From Ponticoccus litoralis (GTDB lineage: Bacteria; Pseudomonadota; Alphaproteobacteria; Rhodobacterales; Rhodobacteraceae), in NCBI RefSeq assembly GCF_039769985.1, contig NZ_JBDNCH010000005.1:6958-70957 (forward strand): a DNA stretch of 64,000 nucleotides, read 5' to 3'. Position numbers and translations under genes: made by a program. Below are positions 56,990 to 64,000 of the stretch, in pieces (positions within the stretch are counted from its first letter, which is position 1; every line of letters begins with the position of its first letter). The notes beneath the pieces were generated by a model. The model did not search any database. It was not told the DNA's origin and saw nothing but the letters and a program-made list of their open reading frames with translations.

Positions 56990-59900
56990 ATGGCCAAGGG
57001 TTTTCCGGGAAACGGGCTCAAGATCGGCAAGGGATTCGCGTTCGGCTGGCGCCAGAACGACGTGATCTTCGGCGGCTGGGGTGACGATGACATCGACACC
57101 GGCCCGGGCTACGACATCGTGCATGCGGGCTGGGGCAACGACACCGTGCGCCTGGGCGAAAGCGGCCTTGTCTTCGGCGGCTGGGGCGACGACCGGATCT
57201 TTGCCGGCACCGGCACCCTCACCGCCTTCGGCGGTTTTGGCGACGACCAGATCACCCTCGGCGCGGGCGATGACACCGTCGACGGCGGTCACGGCTTCGA
57301 CACCGCAATCCTGTCCGGGTCGATCACCGATTACACGATCACCGCGCGCGGGCGCGGGCAGATCATCCTCGAGTCCGAGCAGGGCGAGCCGCGACAGCCT
57401 GCGCAAGATCGAAGCGCTGCAATTCGACGACTTCACCTATTACACCGATGGCCGCAACAACGCCGTGCTGGCCGGGGACGATGCCGCCACGACCGATGAG
57501 AACGCCATCCTGACCATCGCCGCGACCACCCTGCTCGCCAACGATCAGGACTTCGACGGCGACAGCCTGACGCTGACCGGCGTGGACGCCACCAGCGCGG
57601 CGGGCGCCACTGTTACCTTCGACGGCACGCATGTGAGCTACACGCCCGGCACGCTCTTCGACGCGCTGGCCGAGGGCGAGACCGCAACCGATACCTTTAC
57701 CTACAGCGTCAGCGACGGTCAGGGCAGCACCGCGTCCGCCACCGTCACCGTCACCGTGACCGGCAGCAACGACGCGCCGGTGCTGAGCCTGCCTGCCACC
57801 GCAGAGGTGGCCGAGAACACCACCGCCGTCGCCACCGCGACGGCCACCGACGCCGAGGCCGGCGCGCTGAGCTACAGCCTGTCGGGCGCCGATGCGGCGT
57901 TTTTCACCATCGGCGCCGACGGCGCGCTGTCCTTCATCGCCGCCCCCGACTTCGAGACCCCGCTCGACGCGGGCTCCGACAACACCTACGACCTGACCGT
58001 GACGGTCGAGGACGCGCAGGGCGCCAGCGACAGCGCGGATATCGCCGTGACCGTCACCGATGTGGCCGAGCTCGACGCCCGCATCAACGAATTGCATTAC
58101 GACAACGAGGGCACGGACGAAGGCGAATTCGTCGAGGTCCGCACTGGGCGAGGGCCAGAACCCCGCCGGTCTGTCGGTGGTGCTTTACAATGGCGCGAAC
58201 GGCACCGCCTACAACACGCTTGCCCTGCCCGCCGCGCCCGCCAGCACCTCGGGCGGCTTCGACTACTACCTGATCGAGCTGCCGGTGAACGGCCTTCAGA
58301 ACGGCGCGCCGGACGGCATCGCGCTGGTCAATGACGGCACGGTTCTGGAATTCCTGTCCTACGAGGGCACCCTGACCGCCGCCGACGGCCCCGCCGCGGG
58401 CCTGACCTCCACCGATATCGGCGTGGCCGAGACCAGCAGCACCCCCGTCGGCGCCTCGCTGGAACGCGCCGAGGACGGCGACACATGGTCCGTCACCGAG
58501 ACCGACACGCGCGGGCAGGCCAATGTCGCCGCGCCCGAGCCCTTCGTGGGCCGGATCAACGAATTCCACTATGACAACACCGGCACCGATGAAGGCGAGT
58601 TCGTCGAGCTGCGCGTGGCGGCAGGCACCGACACCTCCGCCACCACGGTCGAGCTGGTGAACGGCTCCAACGGCACGGTCTACGACACGCTGACCCTGCC
58701 CGCCGCGCCCGCCAGCACCTCGGGCGGCTTCGACTACTACCTGATCGAACTGCCGGTGAACGGCCTTCAGAACGGCGCACCGGACGGCATCGCGCTGGTC
58801 AACGACGGCACGCTGGTCGAGTTCCTGTCCTACGAGGGCAGCTTCACCGCCACCGAAGGCGCGGCGGCGGGTGTCACCTCGACCGATATCGGCGTCTCGG
58901 AAAGCAGCGGCACGCCCCTGGGCTTCTCGCTGCAACGGGACGAGGATGGCGACACATGGGCCGCCCCCGCCGAGGATACCCGGGGCACGGCCAATGACGC
59001 GGCCCCCTCGGGCGGCATCCCCGCGCCCTATACCTTTGACTTCGAAACGGAATTCTCCGCCGCCGACTGGCAGGCCGTTTCCGTCGACGGCGATGCGGCG
59101 AACACCTGGTACACCGCCAGCTTCAGCGGCGACCAGTTCGCCGCCGTCAACGGCTTTGGCGACGACGTCCCGGCGGACGACTGGCTGATCTCTCCGCTGA
59201 TCGACATCTCGGGCCTCGACAACCCCGTCGCGCGCTTCGCCAACACCAAGAATTTCGACGACACCGGCATCGCCGACCCCGAGGTGACCTTCCTCTATTC
59301 CACCGATTACAGCGGCACCGGCGATCCCACCGCAGCCACATGGACCGAACTGCCCTTCGACGCCTCCACCGGTGGCTACGCCGAAACCGCCTCGGGCGAG
59401 ATCGACCTCTCGGGCCTGCCCTCGGGCGACGTGCATTTCGCCTTCCGCTACCAGTCCTCGGGCACCGGCGGCGGCAGCACCTCGCTGTGGCAGATCGACG
59501 ACTTCGAGGTCGGAGAGGCGGACGGAACCCCGCCCCCGCCCACCGAGACCACGCTGATCTCGACCATTCAGGGCAGCGGCGCGGCCTCGTTCCTTGAAAC
59601 CCAGGTGGTCACGGTCGAGGCCATCGTCGTGGGCGATTTCGAGGATGGCGCCAACGGTGTCGACGGCGACCTGAACGGCTTTTACCTGCAAGAGGAAGAC
59701 AGCGACGCGGACGGCGACCTCATGACCTCGGAAGGGCTCTTCGTCTTCGAGGGCAATACCTCGCTGATGAACGTGGCCACCGGCGACCGCGTCCGCGTGA
59801 CCGGCACCGTCGCCGAGTTCTTCGGTGAAACCCAGCTGACCGCGATCTCGAATATCGAGATCGTCGACAGCGGCAACACCCTGCCCACGGCGGCGACGAT

Positions 59901-61474
59901 CACCTTCCCCGTGGCGAACCTGACCACGAACTCCGACGGCGCGCTGATCGCCGACATGGAGGCCTACGAGGGCATGCTGGTCACCGTTCCGCAGACCATG
60001 ACCGTGACGGACCTCTATACCCTTGGCCGCTTCGGCGACATCGGGCTGAACGCGCAGGGGCTGGTGGAAACCTACACGCAGGCCAACGCGCCGGACGTGG
60101 CGGGCTTCAATGCCTTCATCGAAGAGCAGGTGCAGAACACGCTGATCGTCGATGACGGGTCCACCGTGCAGAACCCCTCTGTCATTCCCTTCGAGATCGC
60201 CGGAGAGCCGGGCCGCATCGCCGGGGAATTCGACGCCGGGGACGCGCTGAGCGCGGGCGACACGGCCACCGACCTGACCGGCGTGCTGCGCTACGGGCGC
60301 GGCTCCGGCGGCTCCGGGGACGAGGTCTACCGCCTGAACCTGACGCAGGACGCGGGCTTCGTCGATACGGCGCCGCGCGACACCGCCGCGCCGGACGTGG
60401 GCGGCTCGCTCACCGTGGCCTCTTTCAACGTGCTGAACTTCTTCACCACGCTGGGCGACGAGGGGCTGGGCGCCGGTCCGAACGGCGCCGACACGCGCGG
60501 GGCGGACAACGCACAGGAATACCAGCGCCAGCTCGACAAGCTGGTCTCGGCGCTCAGCGCCATGGATGCCGACGTGATCGGCCTGCTGGAACTGGAAAAC
60601 GAGATCGGCGACCAGAACGGCGACGGGCAATTCGCCATCGGCGCGCTGGTCGATGCGCTCAACGCCGCCACCCCCGGCGCGAATTACGCCTATGTCGATC
60701 CCGGCGTGCCCTATGTCGGGTCGGATGCGATCATGGTCGGCATGATCTATGACGCCGATAGCGTGCGCATCGCGCCCGGCACCACGGTCGAGATGCTGAC
60801 CGATGCCGACCTTGCCGGGCTGGGCGTCGATCCGGGCAACCCGGTCTTCGAAGGCCCGGGCACCAGCCGCGTACCGCTTGCCGCCACCTTCGAGGAGCTG
60901 GCCAGCGGGGAAACCTTCACCGTCGCGGTCAACCACCTGAAGTCCAAGGGCTCTGTCAGCCCCTTCGGCGACAACGCGGGCATCGGCGACGGCACCGGCA
61001 ACAACAACGAGGCGCGCACCCGAGGCCGCCGCCGCCATCGACGCCTGGCTGGATACCGACCCCACCGGGTCGGGTGACAGCGACGTGCTGATCATGGGCG
61101 ACCTCAACGCCTACGCCCGGGAAGACCCGATCACCCTGCTGGAGGGTGAGGGCTACACCAACCTCGCCGCCGCCTTCCTCGAACCGGACGAGTTCGAACT
61201 GTCCTTCGGCTTCCCGGTGGATCTGGACCGGGCGCCGCAATCCCAGACCTTCGGCGCGCTCGACTATGCGCTGGCCAGCGGGTCGCTTGCGGGACAGATC
61301 ACCGGCGCGGCGGAATGGCGGATCAACGCGCTGGAGGCGGAGGTGCTGAACTACAACACCAACTTCCTGCCCATCGATCAGATCGACGACCTTTATGCCG
61401 ACGACCCCTACCGGTCGTCGGACCACGACCCGCTGCTGATCGGTCTGCAGCTCGGCGACACGCTTCTGCTCTGA
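56990..61474 (+). CDS. Large RTX / cadherin-like / lamin-tail / EEP-family extracellular nuclease (three frameshifts)
   Basis: About 1493 aa after removing extra bases near 57386, 58143 and 61020 (4482 bp). N-terminal RTX-like calcium repeats (residues 20-105, e.g. VIFGGWGDDDIDTG, FGGFGDDQITLGAGDD) with no Sec signal. Then VCBS/cadherin-like strands (about 170-350), two lamin-tail domains (about 360-665) that are nearly identical over part of their DNA, a choice-of-anchor-like beta sandwich (about 680-835) and an OB-fold-like region (about 850-960). The endonuclease/exonuclease/phosphatase domain (about 1130-1493) has VIGLLELEN, NHLKSKGS, IMGDLNAY and SSDHDPLLIG, as in ExeM-type DNases. Probably type I-secreted, degrading extracellular DNA. 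Confidence 0.85.
58223..58341 (+). repeat. Internal DNA duplication, copy 1 (lamin-tail module)
   Basis: About 119 bp nearly identical to 58694-58812, offset 471 bp (157 codons). It encodes LPAAPASTSGGFDYYLIELP and the following VNGLQNGAPDGIALVNDGT. Confidence 0.85.
58694..58812 (+). repeat. Internal DNA duplication, copy 2 (lamin-tail module)
   Basis: Second copy of the 58223-58341 segment, differing at only a few bases. Nucleotide-level identity suggests a recent duplication or gene conversion. Confidence 0.85.
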
Positions 61475-61516
61475 GCCAGCCCTGACGGGGCGCCTGCCCC
61501 GCCGTCAGGACAGGGC

Positions 61517-61551
61517 AAAGGCGGATCGGTCCATCGCCGGTCCGCCTTTTT
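61517..61551 (+). terminator. Rho-independent terminator after the nuclease
   Basis: AAAGGCGGATCGG and CCGGTCCGCCTTT pair with one mismatch around a 7-nt loop, followed by a run of five T's. Confidence 0.85.
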
Positions 61552-61715
61552 CCGTTCCCCCGGGTCGCTCTCGGGATCCGCGAAGACCCGCGCCCGATCC
61601 CCCGGACGCATCGGCACCGATTGCCGCCGCCGCATCATCCCCTGCCCAGGGCCATGCCACCGGCTTCGGGGCGCCTTGGAGAGAAAGGCCGGGGCGCGCG
61701 CCCCGGCCCGCCGCG

Positions 61716-63673
61716 TCACAGCCCCAGCGCCCGGCGCCGCCGCGCCGCCGAGGTGGTCACCAGATGGTCAACCATCAGGCCCATGAAGGCCACGGCCAGC
61801 CCCAGCACCAGCCCCTTGCCGACATCGCTGGACGACAGGGCGCGCTGCATCTCCTGCCCCAGATCCTGCGTGCCGATGAAGGCCGCGATGATCACCATGA
61901 ACAGCGAGAACATCACCGACTGGTTCACACCCACCATGATGGTCGGCAGGGCCAGCGGCAGGCGCACCGACCACAGGGTCTGGCGCTGTGTCGCGCCGGA
62001 CATGTCGGCGGCCTCGATCTGGGCCCCGGGCACGCCGCGCAGGCCCTCGATGGTGTAGCGCACCAGCGGGACCGCCGCGAACAGCACCACCGCGCCCACC
62101 ACCGCCACGTCGTTCACGCCGAAGAGCATGATCACCGGGATCAGGTAGATGAAGCTGGGGAAGGTCTGAAGCGTGTCGCAGATCAGCAGGACGCCACGGG
62201 CGCGGGTCTCGCTGCGGGCCGCCCAGATGCCCAGCGGAAAGCCCATGAGCGTGGCAAGGAAGACCGCGAAGGTGACCGTGTAGACGGTGATCATCGCCCG
62301 GTCCCACCAGCCCGACAGGGCGATCAGTCCGAAATAGGCGACGCAGATCAGGGCAGAGCGTCTGCCGCCGATGGCCCAGCCGACCGCGGCGAGGAACATC
62401 AGCACCGCCGAGAAGGGCAGCCAGAGCATCCCGTCGCGCAGCGGGATCAGCACCCAGACGATCAGGAACCAGCGCAGCCATTGCGTCACCGGGTCAAGCG
62501 TGGCGATCAGCCAGTTCATCGCCGCATCCAGCGGCCCGGCGAGGCTCAGCGCCTCGCGGCGGTAGACCTCGTGCAGGATCGGGAAGACCAGCGACAGCGC
62601 CCAGAACAGTGCCACCAGCCCCGCCCAGATCAGCACCAGCCGGTGCCGCACGGCCCATGGCGTGCCCTTTTCCATGTGGACGGGCTGACGGGTCGCCCAA
62701 GCCTTGGTGCAGCGGTCCAGCAGCACGGCCAGCAGCACGATGGTGATGCCGATCTCGATGGACCGCCCGATCTTCAGCGCCTGAAGCAGTTGCAGCAGCT
62801 TCTGCCCAAGGCCCGGCATGCCGATGAAGCTGGCCAGAACCACCATGGCAAGGCACTGCATGATGACCTGGTTCACGCCGACCAGAAGCTCTGTCCGCGC
62901 GGTGGGCAGGCGGACGTTGCGCAAAAGCTGCCAGCGCGTGGCGCCGGCCATGTGGCCCGCCTCGATCACCTCTTCGGGCACCTTCTGCAGCCCCAGCAGC
63001 GTCATGCGGATCATCGGCGGAACCGAGAAGATGATCGTCACGATGGCCCCGGCCTTCGGCCCGACCCCGATGAAGACGACCACGGGGATCATATAGGCGA
63101 AATGCGGCAGCGACTGCGCGACGTTCAAGAGGGGCGCAAGGACGCGTCGGAAGCCCTCGCTTTTCCACGCCAGCGTGCCCAGCACGAGGCCGGTCAGGAT
63201 CGAGACCGGCGCGGCGACGGCGATGACCGACAGCGTCTCCATCGCCCATTGCCATTGGCCCAGCACGGCGATCCAGACGAAGGTCAGCCCGCCGAAGGCC
63301 GCCAGCCGGGGACCGCCAAGCGCCTGCCCCACCATGGCGGCAGAGACGGCAATGACCGTCCAGGGGATCGGCCCCAGACGCGGCCAGCGGTTCTTGCCGT
63401 AAAGCAGGTTGGCGGTGACATCCAGCAGCCACTCCAGCCCGTCGGCGAAGGCGCGGGTGACGTGGATCAGGCCCAGATCGTCCCGCACGAAGGCGAAGAC
63501 GGCGTTGATCCAGTCGGCGAAGGGCAGCACCATCCACTCGGGCGGGCGGATCAGCGCCTCGGGCAGCGCCAGCTTGCCGATGGCAAGGCACAGCGCCGCC
63601 GCCAGCAGGATCTGCGCGACACGGGTCCGGGTCATCGGGCGCAGGGCGGGGGTGTGGTGGTGGCGACACTCAT
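61716..63673 (-). CDS. Glycine-betaine/proline-type ABC permease, fused double domain (frameshift near 63650)
   Basis: About 652 aa after adding one C in the Thr/Pro codons near 63650 (1959 bp); otherwise translation would start at the Met of MTRTRVAQIL. Two ProW-like permease halves are fused: the first has AGHMAGATRWQLLRNVRLPT near residue 245, the second AADMSGATQRQTLWSVRLPL near 570, each an EAA-type coupling loop. The start overlaps the ATPase stop (ATGA). It imports a compatible solute such as glycine betaine, choline or proline for osmoprotection; substrate not proven. Confidence 0.87.
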
Positions 63674-64000
63674 TCGCGCGCCCCCAGCAGCACATCCAGC
63701 GCCGCCTGACGGTCGAGCGCGCCCATGACCGCCCCGTCGGACCCGGCCACCGGCAGGATCGCGCGGTCGTCGTTGACCAGAAGCCGCGCCAGTTGCGAGA
63801 TCGTGCGGCTGCCGTCGATCGGCATGCCGGTCAGGGCATGGCCGTTGACCGGCTTCGCCAGCGCGCTGGCATGGACGACGCGGGCCTTCTCGATATCCTC
63901 GATGAACTTGGCGACATAGGGGGTCGCGGGCTCCAGCACGATGCGGTCGGGGCGGTCGCATTGCTCCACCGCCCCGTCCTTCATGATGGCAATGCGGTCG
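63670..64000 (-). CDS. ProV-type ABC ATPase, C-terminal CBS region (5' part outside window)
   Basis: The visible 109 residues are the regulatory tail of a glycine-betaine ABC ATPase: MKDGAVEQCDRPDRIVLEPA then YVAKFIEDIEKARVVHASAL, then a CBS motif (TISQLARLLVNDDRAILPVA, GSDGAVMGALDRQAALDVLL). The nucleotide-binding domain lies beyond the window. It overlaps the permease start by four bases. Confidence 0.85.
   Translation of the reverse strand, partial: DRIAIMKDGAVEQCDRPDRIVLEPATPYVAKFIEDIEKARVVHASALAKPVNGHALTGMPIDGSRTISQLARLLVNDDRAILPVAGSDGAVMGALDRQAALDVLLGARE

Noticed and set aside
58084..61107. 1007-codon minus-strand open frame with repeats
   Set aside because: Antisense to the RTX nuclease; its repeats merely mirror the lamin-tail duplication.
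5911..63650. Programmed frameshifting as the cause of the breaks
   Set aside because: No slippery heptamer with downstream structure is shared among the sites, and they affect unrelated housekeeping-type genes.
1..64000. tRNA, rRNA, CRISPR array, prophage or intact insertion sequence
   Set aside because: Read for these on both strands; no cloverleaf, spaced direct repeats, phage structural genes or transposase with terminal repeats could be supported.

Overview
The window is GC-rich, densely packed alphaproteobacterial DNA. Its gene content points to a marine or soil Rhodobacteraceae (Roseobacter-group) strain: N-methylglutamate/sarcosine-oxidase genes, many ABC and TRAP importers, and a plasmid-type replicase with parAB. 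A replication and partition module at 9.5-13.1 kb, carrying a DnaA N-terminal-like domain, suggests an extrachromosomal replicon or chromid rather than the main chromosome. No tRNA, rRNA, CRISPR array or intact insertion sequence was recognised.

Layout. 0-4.3 kb: nucleoside catabolism (tandem-domain aldehyde dehydrogenase, deoC) with a divergent DeoR-type repressor and a DeoR-like operator. 4.3-8.1 kb: TetR regulator divergent from an SDR / acyl-CoA dehydrogenase / phosphotransferase operon that resembles hydroxyacyl-CoA kinase modules. 8.3-13.1 kb: an orphan pcaB, the replicase, and parA-parB with three copies of one 16-bp palindrome. 13.3-16.2 kb: XRE-cupin regulator with the threonine-degradation pair kbl-tdh; Tdh lacks all four structural-zinc cysteines. 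16.3-27.6 kb: an Lrp-controlled locus (class V aminotransferase, MFS, flavoprotein monooxygenase, two CMD/AhpD-like proteins) followed by an opine-dehydrogenase-like enzyme and a polyamine-type ABC importer. I cannot assign its substrate, and it is the best candidate here for an undescribed pathway. 28-30.5 kb: acetyltransferase, EamA exporter, truncated haemoglobin with an FNR-type box.

30.5-41.4 kb: a two-operon N-methylglutamate (methylamine) or sarcosine module, mgsABC-gmaS type and soxBDAG/mgdABCD type, separated by a GlxA/AraC-type activator. 41.7-46.9 kb: TetR-controlled RND efflux pump. 47.4-51.7 kb: siderophore uptake trio (TonB receptor, MFS importer, siderophore-interacting reductase). 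51.8-56.6 kb: hydantoinase remnant, SDR, and a TRAP transporter. 57-61.5 kb: a very large RTX/lamin-tail/EEP extracellular nuclease. 61.7-64 kb: glycine-betaine-type ABC transporter (fused double permease and the ATPase C-terminus), cut by the window end.

Sequence quality matters when reading this window. About 34 single-base indels break about 24 genes, yet the protein sequence on both sides of each break stays family-like. In nearly every case, removing one base or adding one restores an exact multiple of three from start to stop. I treat them as probable assembly or base-calling errors and annotate the genes across the breaks, giving each break position.
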